Numbered from the stretch's first letter, positions 10,226-19,652 are shown. The stretch is DNA of 64,000 bases from Aquibium carbonis (GCF_003970795.1 NZ_RWKW01000001.1:19770-83769); one strand, 5' to 3'. Translations and numbers: made by a program. Notes: generated from the sequence alone by a model not told the origin.

Positions 10226-11557
10226 GTGACCATATCCAGGGCCGACCGCGAGATTGCGCGGTTGATGACGCTGCATCCCAAGGGTTTCGACCTGTCGCTG
10301 GACCGCATCCGGCGGCTGCTCGACCGGCTGGGCAATCCGCAGGACCGGCTGCCGCCGGTGATCCACATCGCCGGTACCAACGGCAAGGGCTCGGCGGCAG
10401 CCTTTTCGCGCGCCCTGCTCGAGGCGTCCGGCCATACCGCGCACGTGCACACCTCGCCGCATCTGGTCTCCTGGCACGAGCGCTACCGAATGGCTGCTCC
10501 CGGTGGCGGCCGCTTCGTCGCCGACGAGGTGTTCGCCGAGGCGATCGGTCGCGTTGCCGAGGCCAACCGGGGCGAGACGATCACCGTTTTCGAAATCCTG
10601 ACGGCGGTGGGCTTCGTGCTGTTTTCCGAGCACCCCGCCGATGCGGTGATCCTCGAGGTGGGTCTCGGGGGGCGTTTCGACGCGACCAATGTCGTCGACC
10701 GGCCAGCCGTCACCATCGTCATGCCGATCTCGCTCGACCACCAGGCCTATCTGGGTGACCGGGTCGAACTCATCGCCGCCGAGAAGGCCGGCATCATGAA
10801 GCGCGGCGTGCCGGTCGTCATCGGCCAGCAGGAATCCGACATCGCGCGCGATGTCCTCATCGACACCGCCGCGCGGCTCGATTGCCCGATGTTCGTCTAC
10901 GGGCAGGAATTCCTTTCCTTTTCGGAAAACGGCCGCCTTACCTATCAGGACGATGACGGCCTGCTCGACCTGCCCTTGCCGCGCCTCCCCGGCCGGCACC
11001 AGTTTGCCAACGCTGCGGCGGCCATCGCTGCGATCAAGGCCGCGGGATTCACGCTGCCGATGCAGGCGGTGGAAAAGGCCATGACCACGGTGGATTGGCC
11101 CGGCCGCATGCAGCGGCTGACCAGCGGCCGCCTGGCGGAACTCGCGCCGGAAGGCGCCGAAATCTGGATCGACGGCGGCCACAACCCGGGGGCCGGCGCG
11201 GTCATCGCCGAAGCGCTGGGTGAACAGGAAGAGCGTTTCGCCCGGCCGCTGTTCCTGATTTGCGGCATGATCTCCACCAAGGACCAGACCGGCTTCTTTG
11301 CCGCTTTCGAAGGCATCGCGCGGCACGTCTTCACGGTGCCGGTGGCGGGAAGCGAGGCGGGCGTCCCCAACGATCAGCTTGCGACGCGTGCCGCCGAGGC
11401 CGGCCTGTCGGCCGAACCGATCAATTCGGTCGCCGAGGCGCTCGTGCTGCTTCGAGACAACTGGGAGGCCAACGAGCCGGCGCCGCGCATCCTCATCTGC
11501 GGCTCGCTCTACCTGATGGGCGACGTGCTCAGGGAAAACGGCACCCCGCCGGTGTGA
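10226..11557 (+). CDS. folC: Folylpolyglutamate synthase / dihydrofolate synthase
   Basis: FolC adds glutamate to dihydropteroate and extends the polyglutamate tail of folates in the cytoplasm. The 443-residue Mur-ligase-type protein has the ATP loop IAGTNGKGSAAAFS near residues 48-61, the downstream HTSPHLVSWHERYR motif and the C-terminal ligase domain with IDGGHNPGAGAVIAEAL. The start is a GTG at 10226. It closes the trp-accD-folC block and is followed by a strong hairpin at 11561-11593. Confidence 0.96.
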   Translation: MTISRADREIARLMTLHPKGFDLSLDRIRRLLDRLGNPQDRLPPVIHIAGTNGKGSAAAFSRALLEASGHTAHVHTSPHLVSWHERYRMAAPGGGRFVADEVFAEAIGRVAEANRGETITVFEILTAVGFVLFSEHPADAVILEVGLGGRFDATNVVDRPAVTIVMPISLDHQAYLGDRVELIAAEKAGIMKRGVPVVIGQQESDIARDVLIDTAARLDCPMFVYGQEFLSFSENGRLTYQDDDGLLDLPLPRLPGRHQFANAAAAIAAIKAAGFTLPMQAVEKAMTTVDWPGRMQRLTSGRLAELAPEGAEIWIDGGHNPGAGAVIAEALGEQEERFARPLFLICGMISTKDQTGFFAAFEGIARHVFTVPVAGSEAGVPNDQLATRAAEAGLSAEPINSVAEALVLLRDNWEANEPAPRILICGSLYLMGDVLRENGTPPV

Positions 11558-11560
11558 GCA

Positions 11561-11593
11561 GCGCCGCTTTCGGGCCGGAATCGAAAGCGGCGC
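11561..11593. terminator. Bidirectional terminator hairpin between folC and the DUF2852 gene
   Basis: A perfect 12-base-pair stem is formed by GCGCCGCTTTCG (11561-11572) and CGAAAGCGGCGC (11582-11593) around a 9-base loop. It sits between two convergent genes. There is no long T run on either side, so termination is inferred from the stem and position. Confidence 0.65.
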
Positions 11594-11639
11594 CGTGTTG
11601 CCACGGCGCCGCCGGAATGGACCCCTGGAAGCGGTCGTG

Positions 11640-12104
11640 TCAGTCGTCGAGCAGCGTGGGGCCGCTCTTCGGCTCGTTCGGCCGCGGCTCGCCGGCATCG
11701 CGCTGGCGCTTGCGCTCGGTCATGAACCGGTCGAATTCTTCCTGGTCCTTGGCACGGCGCAACTCGCGCAGGTAACCGTCGAATTCCTCGCGCATCTCGT
11801 CGAGCTTGCGGCGCTCTTCCTCGATGCGGGTCATCTCGGCATCGCGCCAGTCGTCGAATGCCACGTTCCCAGTACGGCCAAAGCCGCCGTGACGGCCGCG
11901 GGCATGGCGGCCACGACCCTTGCATGAGGCGAAGAAGCCGTCGGTGGCCTGATTGACGTCGCGCTTGAACCCGTCAAGCCGGTCGCCCCAGATGATGTAG
12001 GCGAGCATGGCCAGGCCCAGCGGCCAGAAGACCACGAAGCCGAGCACCATCAGTGCAATCGTCGCAGGCGTCCAGGCCGGACGGATCAGTGCAGTCGTGT
12101 TCAT
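11640..12104 (-). CDS. DUF2852 membrane protein
   Basis: This 154-residue protein starts with a hydrophobic helix pair (about residues 12-42, including ALMVLGFVVFWPLGLAMLAY) followed by a short soluble domain. That domain contains a Gly/His/Arg-rich stretch and an Arg/Glu-rich helix likely to form a coiled coil (EERRKLDEMREEFDGYLREL), and an acidic tail follows. This is the layout of the DUF2852 family, which is common in Rhizobiales and has no known function. The ATG at 12104 was chosen because it begins just before the hydrophobic segment; a longer frame adds an unrelated N-terminus. Confidence 0.8.
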   Translation of the reverse strand: MNTTALIRPAWTPATIALMVLGFVVFWPLGLAMLAYIIWGDRLDGFKRDVNQATDGFFASCKGRGRHARGRHGGFGRTGNVAFDDWRDAEMTRIEEERRKLDEMREEFDGYLRELRRAKDQEEFDRFMTERKRQRDAGEPRPNEPKSGPTLLDD

Positions 12105-12230
12105 CGTTTCCCGTTCCTTCCGTGGGGGGCAGCCGATCCGGGCTGCATGATTTCGAAATGGGAACCGCAAATCGGCGATTCAAGCCGGCCGATTGTAAAG
12201 TTGCGTAAACCCGCCCTCCGACGCGGCTCG

Positions 12231-13007
12231 CTATCCCGCCCGCGCCAACAGTTCCTGCGCCGCCTTGAGGATCAGCGCGATGTCTTCCTCGCGCGACAGA
12301 CGGTGGTCCCCGTCCGGAATGAGCGTCAAGCTCACGTCGTCGGCCGGGAGGTGCTCCATCAGTTTCCGAGCGTGCTGGAAGGGCACGTCCGGATCCTTCA
12401 TGCCTTGCAGGATGATCACGGGGCAGTGCGTTTCGATGACGCCGGCCATCACGCGGTTGGCTCGTCCGTCCTCGATCAGGGCGCGTGTGTAGATGTTCGG
12501 TTCGGGGCTGTAGTCGGAGGTTTCCTCGAAGTATCCCTTCGTCTCTAGATCATCCAGTTGGGCCCGTGTGAGGTGCGGCTCCATCAGTTCGACCGTGAAG
12601 TCCGGGGCGGGCGCAATCAAGAGCATGCCAGCGATTCGTCCGGTCTGGCCCCTTCGCGATAGGTCCTGCGCCATCCTGAGCGCGATCCACGCCCCCATCG
12701 AGGAGCCGACCAGAATCTGCGGACCCTCGGAATAGCGGTCGAGAACGGCCAGGCTTTCGCTCAGCCAACGCGAGATCGTGCCGTCGGCGAATGCGCCGCC
12801 CGACTGGCCATGGCCCGAATAGTCGTGCCTGAGGCAGGCATGGCCGTTCACGCGGGCCCAGTCCGCCAGCCGCTCTGCCTTGGTTCCGGCCATGTCGGAT
12901 CGGTACCCTCCGAGCCAGACGAAGCCTGGCGCGCGGCCTGGCTGGCGGCGAACCGCGATCCGGGCGCCATCGACCTCGATGAACTCCATTGGGACCGATC
13001 CCTCCAT
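12231..13007 (-). CDS. Alpha/beta hydrolase
   Basis: This 258-residue serine hydrolase has the nucleophile elbow GSSMGAW, an oxyanion-region motif (GGYRSD, then HDYSGHGQSGG) and a C-terminal catalytic histidine in PDGDHRLS. It resembles the palmitoyl-protein thioesterase ABHD10-like group found widely in alphaproteobacteria, but the substrate is unknown. The ATG at 13007 is preceded at good spacing by an AAGGAGA ribosome-binding site on the minus strand (about 13012-13019). It is transcribed away from infC. Confidence 0.85.
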   Translation of the reverse strand: MEGSVPMEFIEVDGARIAVRRQPGRAPGFVWLGGYRSDMAGTKAERLADWARVNGHACLRHDYSGHGQSGGAFADGTISRWLSESLAVLDRYSEGPQILVGSSMGAWIALRMAQDLSRRGQTGRIAGMLLIAPAPDFTVELMEPHLTRAQLDDLETKGYFEETSDYSPEPNIYTRALIEDGRANRVMAGVIETHCPVIILQGMKDPDVPFQHARKLMEHLPADDVSLTLIPDGDHRLSREEDIALILKAAQELLARAG

Positions 13008-13111
13008 GCCTTTCTCCTTTTTGTGACCCACCGCGTCCGTCTTATGGAACCGATCGACGCTCTTCGCGTAAACCCGTTCGTATCGCGTGATTTCCGTGCG
13101 GCGTCGTGCTA

Positions 13112-13140
13112 TTGACAGATTTCCTGCCGTCCCGACATAG
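13112..13140 (+). promoter_or_regulatory. Promoter for infC
   Basis: A perfect -35 hexamer, TTGACA, at 13112-13117 is separated by 17 bases from ACATAG at 13135-13140. The start of infC is 60 bases downstream, leaving a short untranslated leader suitable for translational autoregulation. Confidence 0.55.
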
Positions 13141-13200
13141 GCGGCCGGGAGGATCCAGGCAAATCACCCCGAACGATATCGGAACAAGGAGTACACGACC

Positions 13201-13737
13201 ATTCGCAGACCGTTCAAAGCCGCAGCGCCCGTCAAGGAAGGGCCGCGCGCAAACAGTGAGATCCGGGCGCCCCGGGTGCAGCTGATCGATTTCGACGGCT
13301 CGAACCGCGGCGTCGTCGCCATCCAGGAAGCCTTGCAGATCGCGGAGGACAAGGGCCTCGACCTCGTCGAGATTTCGCCCAACGCCGAACCACCCGTCTG
13401 CAAGATCACCGATCTGGGCAAGCTCAAGTATCAGAGCCAGAAGAAGGCGGCAGAGGCGCGCAAGAATCAGAAGGTGGTCGAGATCAAGGAGATCAAGATG
13501 CGCCCGAACATCGATACGCACGACTACGAGACCAAGATGAAGGCCGTGCGGCGCTTTTTCGACGAAGGCGACAAGGTCAAGCTGACGCTGCGCTTCCGTG
13601 GCCGCGAGATGGCGCACATGGAGCTCGGCATGGCGCTGTTGAACCGAGTGCGGGAGGAGGTGGCCACGATTGCAAAGGTCGAGGCCGAGCCCAAGCTGGA
13701 AGGCCGCCAGATGATGATGGTGCTGGCTCCGCGTTGA
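13201..13737 (+). CDS. infC: Translation initiation factor IF-3, with an ATT start codon
   Basis: IF-3 binds the 30S subunit, blocks 50S joining and proofreads the start codon. No ATG, GTG or TTG gives a full-length protein: the first in-frame GTG/ATG-type start, near 13276, would delete the conserved first strand. The sequence ATT at 13201, preceded nine bases upstream by AAGGAG (13186-13191), starts a 178-residue reading with the family N-terminus [10 protein letters not shown]..., then INSEIR-like [13 protein letters not shown]. In E. coli infC also starts with AUU, and IF-3 represses its own translation by rejecting that codon; the same control is likely here. The rest ([18 protein letters not shown], linker, C-terminal domain) is complete. 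Confidence 0.93.
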   Translation: MRRPFKAAAPVKEGPRANSEIRAPRVQLIDFDGSNRGVVAIQEALQIAEDKGLDLVEISPNAEPPVCKITDLGKLKYQSQKKAAEARKNQKVVEIKEIKMRPNIDTHDYETKMKAVRRFFDEGDKVKLTLRFRGREMAHMELGMALLNRVREEVATIAKVEAEPKLEGRQMMMVLAPR

Positions 13738-13785
13738 CGCGCGACCCACGTCGGAAATGGTGAAACGCATTAGGCTCGCATAATG

Positions 13786-13825
13786 GAACCCTCGGGCGGC
13801 GACGCTCGGGGGTTCTTCGTTTTTT
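13786..13825 (+). terminator. Rho-independent terminator after infC
   Basis: GAACCCTCG (13786-13794) pairs with CGGGGGTTC (13807-13815) with one G-T wobble, followed by TTCGTTTTTT. It separates infC from rpmI-rplT, which in many bacteria form one transcript. Confidence 0.8.
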
Positions 13826-13891
13826 GGGGCGTCGGAGGTCGAGGGCTGTTGTCCTTCGATGATGTCTTGGCCTGCGATCCAAAAACATCCG

Positions 13892-13920
13892 TTGCGCCCG
13901 CTGCGCATCGGATGTATAGA
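13892..13920 (+). promoter_or_regulatory. Candidate promoter for rpmI-rplT
   Basis: TTGCGC at 13892-13897 and TATAGA at 13915-13920 are separated by exactly 17 bases, downstream of the infC terminator. Confidence 0.45.
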
Positions 13921-14103
13921 CGCCGCGTTCAGAGAACCGCCCGGCAGGGCATGCCGTGGCGGTTTCTTATGCTGACAGCTCACTCGAATGGTCTTCGAGG
14001 ACAGCGGGGGAGCGGCCTTCGGGCCGTGCCAGTGATCTGGCGCCCTCGCAAAGTCGACCGTGAAGACGGCCGGCGCGAGCGCAACGAAAAAAGGAGAAGC
14101 AAA

Positions 14104-14313
14104 ATGCCCAAGATGAAGACCAAATCGTCCGCCAAGAAGCGGTTCAAGATCACTGCGACGGGCAAGGTCCTGTCGGCTGCGGCCGGCAAGCGCCACGGCA
14201 TGATCAAGCGCTCCAACAAGTTCATTCGCAACGCTCGCGGCACCATGGTCCTCCACGAGGCCGATGCCAAGAAGGTCATCAAGAACTTTCTGCCGAACGG
14301 CGGCGGCCTCTGA
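14104..14313 (+). CDS. rpmI: 50S ribosomal protein L35
   Basis: L35 is a small, very basic protein of the large subunit. The 69-residue product starts [14 protein letters not shown] and ends in the family pattern [14 protein letters not shown]. An AAAAGGAGAAGC site precedes the ATG at 14104. A longer frame reaching 13783 is only open sequence across the leader. It is co-transcribed with rplT. Confidence 0.97.
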   Translation: MPKMKTKSSAKKRFKITATGKVLSAAAGKRHGMIKRSNKFIRNARGTMVLHEADAKKVIKNFLPNGGGL

Positions 14314-14358
14314 GCCACGCCTGACGACAAGCGCCCGAAAACTTAAGGAGATTACGAC

Positions 14359-14760
14359 ATGGCACGCGTCAAGAGAGGCGTCACCTCGCACGCCAAGCAC
14401 AAGAAGGTCCTGAAAGCCGCCAAGGGCTTCTACGGCCGCCGCAAGAACACCATTCGCATCGCCAAGCAGGCGGTCGAAAAGTCGCTTCAGTACGCCTACC
14501 GCGACCGCAAGAATCGCAAGCGCAATTTCCGCGCCCTGTGGGTCCAGCGCATCAACGCGGCGACCCGCGAGCACGGCCTGACCTACGGCCGCTTCATCGA
14601 CGGCCTGAACAAGTCGGGCATCGAGATCGACCGCAAGGTGCTGTCCGACATGGCCATCCACGAGCCGCAGGCCTTCGCCGTGCTGGTCGCCAAGGCGAAG
14701 GAAGCGCTCGTCTATCTCAAGGACGGCATGCCGAACGAGTTCGAAGCAGCCGTGGCCTGA
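14359..14760 (+). CDS. rplT: 50S ribosomal protein L20
   Basis: L20 binds 23S rRNA early in assembly and in several bacteria represses the rpmI-rplT mRNA. The 133-residue product begins [16 protein letters not shown] and contains [19 protein letters not shown] and the conserved [26 protein letters not shown] lies just before the start. A strong terminator follows at 14800-14832. Confidence 0.97.
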   Translation: MARVKRGVTSHAKHKKVLKAAKGFYGRRKNTIRIAKQAVEKSLQYAYRDRKNRKRNFRALWVQRINAATREHGLTYGRFIDGLNKSGIEIDRKVLSDMAIHEPQAFAVLVAKAKEALVYLKDGMPNEFEAAVA

Positions 14761-14799
14761 GGCTGGCGCTTCCCAATCGTTCGAATTTCTGATTTGGGA

Positions 14800-14832
14800 A
14801 ACCCGCGCCGGCCTTGCTGGCGCGGGTTTTTT
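14800..14832 (+). terminator. Rho-independent terminator after rplT
   Basis: AACCCGCGCC (14800-14809) pairs with GGCGCGGGTT (14819-14828) and is followed by a T-rich run. It lies 40 bases after the rplT stop and about 50 before pheS. Confidence 0.88.
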
Positions 14833-14880
14833 GTTTGACGCACAGAGCATTGCTGCGAACGCGAAGATCGGTGAACTGAC

Positions 14881-15966
14881 ATGACGGAACTGACCACGCT
14901 GGAAAGCGCCCTTCTCGCCGACATCGCGGCAGCCGGCGACGAGACTGCGCTGGAGACGGTGCGCATCGCTGCATTGGGCAAGAAGGGCTCCGTCTCGGAG
15001 CGCCTGAAGACACTGGGCTCGATGTCCCCCGAGGAGCGCCAGTCGATGGGCCCGGCCATCAACGGCCTGAAGAACCGTGTGACCGAGGCGTTGGCTGCCC
15101 GCCGCGCCGAACTGCGCGATGCCGCGATCGATGCCCGGCTCGCTGCCGAGACGCTGGACGTGACGCTTCCCGTGCGCAAGTCGCCCGCCGAGCGTGGCCG
15201 CATCCACCCCATCAGTCAGGTCATCGACGAGATCGCCGCGATTTTCGGCGATCTCGGCTTCGCCATCGCCGAGGGGCCGGACGTCGAGACGGACTACTAC
15301 AATTTCACCGCGCTCAACTTCCCGGTCGGCCATCCTGCCCGCGAGATGCACGACACCTTCTTTTTCCGTCCCGGCGCCGACGGTGAGCGCAAGCTCCTGC
15401 GCACCCACACCTCGCCGGTGCAGATCCGTACCATGGAGACGCAGAAGCCGCCGATCCGCATCGTCATCCCCGGCAAGACCTACCGCCAGGACTCGGACGC
15501 CACCCATTCGCCGATGTTCCACCAGCTAGAAGGCCTGGTCATCGACAAATCGGCGAATGTCGCCAACATGAAATGGGTGCTGGAGGAGTTCTGCAAGGCC
15601 TTCTTCGAGGTGCCGAAGGTCGACATGCGCTTCCGTCCGTCCTTCTTCCCCTTCACCGAACCGAGCCTCGAGGTCGACATTCAGTGCGACCGTTCTCGTC
15701 CTGGCGAAGTGCGCTTCGGCGAGGGAAAGGACTGGATGGAGATTCTGGGCTGCGGCATGGTCCACCCGAACGTGCTGCGGATGTCGGGCCTCGATCCGGA
15801 CGAATACCAGGGCTTCGCCTGGGGCATGGGCATCGACCGCATCGCCATGCTGAAGTACGGGATGCCAGACCTGCGCGCCTTCTTCGACGCCGATGTCCGC
15901 TGGCTCCAGCACTACGGCTTCCGGCCGCTGGATCTGCCGACGCTGTTTGGCGGGCTGAGCAGCTGA
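14881..15966 (+). CDS. pheS: Phenylalanyl-tRNA synthetase alpha subunit
   Basis: PheS is the catalytic class II subunit of the (alpha-beta)2 enzyme that charges tRNA-Phe. The 361-residue product has the N-terminal coiled-coil region, then the catalytic core with [29 protein letters not shown], the [19 protein letters not shown] segment and the C-terminal motif 3 region [17 protein letters not shown]. The length is standard. The beta-subunit gene pheT, which usually follows directly, is absent: a convergent penicillin-binding protein gene ends 44 bases after the pheS stop. Confidence 0.97.
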   Translation: MTELTTLESALLADIAAAGDETALETVRIAALGKKGSVSERLKTLGSMSPEERQSMGPAINGLKNRVTEALAARRAELRDAAIDARLAAETLDVTLPVRKSPAERGRIHPISQVIDEIAAIFGDLGFAIAEGPDVETDYYNFTALNFPVGHPAREMHDTFFFRPGADGERKLLRTHTSPVQIRTMETQKPPIRIVIPGKTYRQDSDATHSPMFHQLEGLVIDKSANVANMKWVLEEFCKAFFEVPKVDMRFRPSFFPFTEPSLEVDIQCDRSRPGEVRFGEGKDWMEILGCGMVHPNVLRMSGLDPDEYQGFAWGMGIDRIAMLKYGMPDLRAFFDADVRWLQHYGFRPLDLPTLFGGLSS

Positions 15967-16010
15967 CGTCTTGCACCTCGATCGAGGCCGCGTGGTGGCC
16001 GCGATGCTCC

Positions 16011-18242
16011 CTACCGCCCGAGTATGACGTCCATGATCGATCCGGGCCGCCGCTCGACGGTTTCGCCGACGCCGACGCTCGGCCGCCGGATCGAGGCGGT
16101 CGTTTCCTCGCGCTGCGGCAGGGGCGGTTCGGCGCGCGAGATCGCAGGCGCCTCGTCCTCCGGCGAGCCGACCGGAATGCTTGGCCGCCGCGCCGGTTCT
16201 TCGGCGGGCAGATAGCGGCGCATGCCGGCGCCCGGTAGCGCGACGATGGGCACGCCGTCATGGGCTGCCGTCATGAAGTCCTTCCATGCCATGGCCGGCA
16301 GTGAACCCCCGGTGACGTTCTTCATCGGCTTTGCGTCGTCATTGCCGAACCACACACCTGTGGTCAGGTTTGCCGTGTAACCGACGAACCAGGCGTCACG
16401 CGCATTCTGGGTGGTGCCGGTCTTGCCGGCGGCGGGCCAGCCGAAATCGGCGCGCCGGGCCGTGCCCGACCGGATCGTCTCGGCCATCATCGAGTTCATC
16501 ATCGCCACGATCTGCGGATTGATCACGCGCGGTATGCCGCCGCTCGGATGCTCGTAGAGCACCTTGCCGGACGCACTCGTCACCCGGCTGACGAAATGGA
16601 TCTGCGGCCGGTACCCGCCATTGGCGAAGGGCACGTAGGCAGCCGTGAGCTCCAGCGGCGTCACCTCCGACGTTCCCAGCGCAATCGAGGCATTCGCGGT
16701 CAGGGTGGATTCGATGCCGAGCCGGTTCGCGACCTCCACGACCGCCTTTGGCCCAGCTTCCACGGCAAGCTGCGCCGCCACCGAATTGAGCGACTTCGAC
16801 AGGGCGGCGGTCAGCGTGACCTCGCCATAATACTTGCCGTTGTAGTTTTCCGGCGCCCACTTGCCGATACGGACCGGCGCGTCGTTGCGGATGCTTTCCG
16901 GCGTTCGGCCCTGCTCCAGCGCGGCCAGGAAGACGAAGGGTTTGAACGCCGAGCCCGGTTGCCGGCGCGCCTCCGAGGCGCGATCGAACTGGCTGTTGGC
17001 GTAATCGGCGCCGCCGATCATGGCGCGCACGGCACCCGAATTGTCGATCGAGACCAGCGCCCCTTGTGTAACGGCGAGCGTGTCGCGGTTCTCGGACACC
17101 AGCTTTCGGATCGATGCCTCGCCGAGCTTCTGCAGCGTCAGGTCGATCGTGGTCTCCACGACGACGTCGCCGCGGACGTCACCGATCAGCCCGGGCAACT
17201 CGCCCATCACGCGATCGGCGACATAGTGTTCCGATCCGGTCCAGTAGGCGGCGGCGCGGGTGGCCGGGGCGCTGATGGCCGCCGTCATCTCGCTGCCTCC
17301 GATCATGCCCTGGTCGGCCATCGCCGAGAGGACCAGCTGCGAACGGGCCTCGGCGGCCTTCGGGTCGCGGGCCGGCGACAGCCGTGACGGCGCCTTCAGG
17401 AGGCCCGCCAGGAGCGCGGCTTCCGACAGCGTCACCTCGCGCGCCGACTTGTTGAAGTAGCGCCTCGACGCCGCCTCGACGCCATAGGCGCCCGAGCCGA
17501 AATAGACCCGGTTCAGATACATCTCCAGGATCTGCGCCTTGGTGTGCTTGCGCTCCAGCCAGAGCGCCAGCAGAACCTCCTGCACCTTCCTCTCGATGGT
17601 GCGGTCGGCGTTCAGGAACAGGTTCTTCGCCAACTGCTGCGTGATGGTGGAGCCGCCCTGCACGAGCCGGCCTTCTACGACATTGGCAGTCATCGCGCGC
17701 GCCAATCTCAACGCATCCACGCCGAAATGCGAGTAGAAGCGCCGGTCCTCGATGGCGATCACGGCTTGCGGGATATGGGGCGACATCTCGTGAATGCCGA
17801 CCGCTTCGCCGCCGGTCATGCCGCGATTGGCCAGAAGATGGCCATCGGCCGAGACGATCCGCACGTTGGGGGGGCGATCGGGCACCGACCAGGTGGTGGC
17901 CGAAGGCAGGCGCGCGCCGTAGTACGCCACCATCACCGCGCCGCCGATGCCGATCCAGATCGAGGCGACCAGCGCCCAATAGGCGCTGCCGCGAACGAAG
18001 CCGAAAAAGGAGAAGCCGCCGCCGCGCGAGCCGTTGCGGCGTCCGCCCGTCGGCTTGCCCTTGCCGGCCTTGCCGCGCGCAGCCTTGCCTGCCCCTGAAG
18101 TCTTGCCGCGACCCGATTTCGCGCGGCGAGGCGGACCGACCACCCGATCATCCTCGCTCGCCGTCAGTTCGACGCCGCCGCGGGACGCTCGCGCATCCTC
18201 GAAGCGTGGTTCGATCCGGACGTTGCTTTTGCGATTGGCCAT
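16011..18242 (-). CDS. Bifunctional penicillin-binding protein (class A)
   Basis: This 743-residue inner-membrane enzyme polymerises and crosslinks peptidoglycan in the periplasm. A long basic Lys/Arg/Gly-rich cytoplasmic tail (about residues 1-85) precedes one membrane helix (about 88-110). The transglycosylase domain follows, with EDRRFYSHFGVD and GGSTITQQLAKNLF, then the transpeptidase domain with the SxxK serine in GSAFKPF, the SxN motif in KSLNS and KTGTT near residue 610. The C-terminus is a Pro/Glu-rich tail. The ATG at 18242 was preferred over a GTG two codons upstream. It is the PBP1A/1C-like type common in rhizobia. Confidence 0.92.
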   Translation of the reverse strand: MANRKSNVRIEPRFEDARASRGGVELTASEDDRVVGPPRRAKSGRGKTSGAGKAARGKAGKGKPTGGRRNGSRGGGFSFFGFVRGSAYWALVASIWIGIGGAVMVAYYGARLPSATTWSVPDRPPNVRIVSADGHLLANRGMTGGEAVGIHEMSPHIPQAVIAIEDRRFYSHFGVDALRLARAMTANVVEGRLVQGGSTITQQLAKNLFLNADRTIERKVQEVLLALWLERKHTKAQILEMYLNRVYFGSGAYGVEAASRRYFNKSAREVTLSEAALLAGLLKAPSRLSPARDPKAAEARSQLVLSAMADQGMIGGSEMTAAISAPATRAAAYWTGSEHYVADRVMGELPGLIGDVRGDVVVETTIDLTLQKLGEASIRKLVSENRDTLAVTQGALVSIDNSGAVRAMIGGADYANSQFDRASEARRQPGSAFKPFVFLAALEQGRTPESIRNDAPVRIGKWAPENYNGKYYGEVTLTAALSKSLNSVAAQLAVEAGPKAVVEVANRLGIESTLTANASIALGTSEVTPLELTAAYVPFANGGYRPQIHFVSRVTSASGKVLYEHPSGGIPRVINPQIVAMMNSMMAETIRSGTARRADFGWPAAGKTGTTQNARDAWFVGYTANLTTGVWFGNDDAKPMKNVTGGSLPAMAWKDFMTAAHDGVPIVALPGAGMRRYLPAEEPARRPSIPVGSPEDEAPAISRAEPPLPQREETTASIRRPSVGVGETVERRPGSIMDVILGR

Positions 18243-18464
18243 GAACACTGCCTGTCGTCGTGGGCCTCGACCGGCCGTCTGCCCGGACGTTAAGGCCGGC
18301 GGTTTAAGGGGAGATTAAGCCGAGAACGCGGCCTCGGAGCGCATGGTCGGCCTGAATGTCGCCCAATCACGCTTGTGTGAGCCCGTCCGCGGCTTAAGCC
18401 TTTGGTTGCACCCGCCCCTTAAGGTCCCTTCGCAGGCCGGGAACCCGGCGCAGGGACGAGACGG

Positions 18465-19598
18465 ATGACGGATGCAACGCTGGCCGCCGGCGAACGCAGG
18501 GTGGCATGGGTCGATGCCGCGAAAGGGCTGTGCATCATCCTTGTGGTGATGGTGCACGCCACCATCGGCGTGGAAATCGCGGCCGGCGAGCGCGGCTTCA
18601 TGCACGCCATCGTGGCCTGGGCGCGGCCGTTCCGCATGCCCGACTTCTTCCTGATCTCGGGCCTGTTCCTGGCGCTCACCATCGACCGGCCCTGGCGCCG
18701 CTACCTCGACCGCAAGGTCGTGCACTTCGTCTATTTCTACCTCCTGTGGCTGACCATCCAGTTCGCCTTCAAGGCGCCGGAGATGGCGGTCGAGGCCGGC
18801 GACTGGACCGCGCCGTTGGCGGGCTGGGTCGAAGCGTTGTGGCAGCCCTTCGGCACCTTGTGGTTCATCTACGTTTTGCCGGTGTTCTTCGTCTTCACCC
18901 GCCTGGTGCGCGGGCTGCCGGTCTGGTTCGTGCTGGCATGGGCGGCGATCCTCGAGGCGTTGCCGGTCCACACCGGATCGATCGTCTTCGACGAGTTCGC
19001 GCAGCGCTACGTGTTCTTCTTCATCGGCTATGTCTTCGCGCCGCACGTGCTGTCCTTCGCCGCGGCGGTGGCCCGACGGCCCGGCATCGCCATTGTCGGC
19101 CTGGCGGGCTGGGGTCTCGTCAACGGCGTTCTCGTCTTCACGCCTTCGCCCGAAGCGCTCGGTTTCCTCATCCAGGGCGAGATCGGTGACACGGGCGCCA
19201 CCGGCGGCCTGTCGGAACTGCCGGGCGTGTCGCTCGTGCTGGGTCTGGCGGGCGCCCTCGCCATCGTCGCCACGGCTGCGCTTGTCGCACGGGCGCCCTG
19301 GGCTGCTTGGCTGCGCTGGCTGGGAGAACACTCGATCGTCGTCTACCTGGCCTTCTTCCTGCCCATGGCAGCCACGCGGATCGTGCTGGTCCAGACGGGG
19401 CTCGTGCCGGATGTCGGGCTGATGGCGTTGCTCACCACCGCAGCGGGCATTGCCGGGCCGGCGGTGCTCTATGCGTTGGTGCGGTGGAGCGGGCGTGGGC
19501 AGTTCCTGTTCGAACGGCCGGCCTGGGCTTCGATCGAACGCGGCAGCGTGCGAACGCGTGCGGGGCAGGGGCCCGAGGGGATCCCCCGCGCCCCCTAG
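18465..19598 (+). CDS. Acyltransferase family 3 membrane protein
   Basis: This 377-residue polytopic protein has about ten membrane helices and the acyltransferase-3 signature at the N-terminus: the catalytic histidine in VVMVHATIG follows WVDAAKGLCII, and FRMPDFFLISGLF is the conserved second-helix motif. Family members transfer acetyl, succinyl or other acyl groups from the cytoplasm to periplasmic sugars such as lipopolysaccharide, Nod factor-like oligosaccharides or glucans. The substrate cannot be deduced. It stands alone, divergent from the penicillin-binding protein gene. Confidence 0.85.
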   Translation: MTDATLAAGERRVAWVDAAKGLCIILVVMVHATIGVEIAAGERGFMHAIVAWARPFRMPDFFLISGLFLALTIDRPWRRYLDRKVVHFVYFYLLWLTIQFAFKAPEMAVEAGDWTAPLAGWVEALWQPFGTLWFIYVLPVFFVFTRLVRGLPVWFVLAWAAILEALPVHTGSIVFDEFAQRYVFFFIGYVFAPHVLSFAAAVARRPGIAIVGLAGWGLVNGVLVFTPSPEALGFLIQGEIGDTGATGGLSELPGVSLVLGLAGALAIVATAALVARAPWAAWLRWLGEHSIVVYLAFFLPMAATRIVLVQTGLVPDVGLMALLTTAAGIAGPAVLYALVRWSGRGQFLFERPAWASIERGSVRTRAGQGPEGIPRAP

Positions 19599-19652
19599 GA
19601 CCCTGAACATTCCGCAGGTCTTCGACCCGAGACCGCTTTCGGGAGACAGGCG

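Larger units (their letters stand above)
13738..14103 (+). other. infC-rpmI spacer with terminator, promoter and leader
   Basis: This 366-base gap holds no gene. It contains the infC terminator (13786-13825), a promoter-like pair (13892-13920) and a leader of about 180 bases before rpmI. The leader includes an imperfect hairpin in which GAACCGCC near 13934-13941 faces GGCGGTTTC near 13959-13967. A leader of this size before rpmI-rplT would leave room for ribosomal-protein autoregulation, but I recognise no characterised L20-binding structure. Confidence 0.5.

Noticed and set aside
13276..13737. Shorter infC starting at 13276
   Set aside because: It would remove the conserved first strand and has no ribosome-binding site; the ATT start at 13201 has both.
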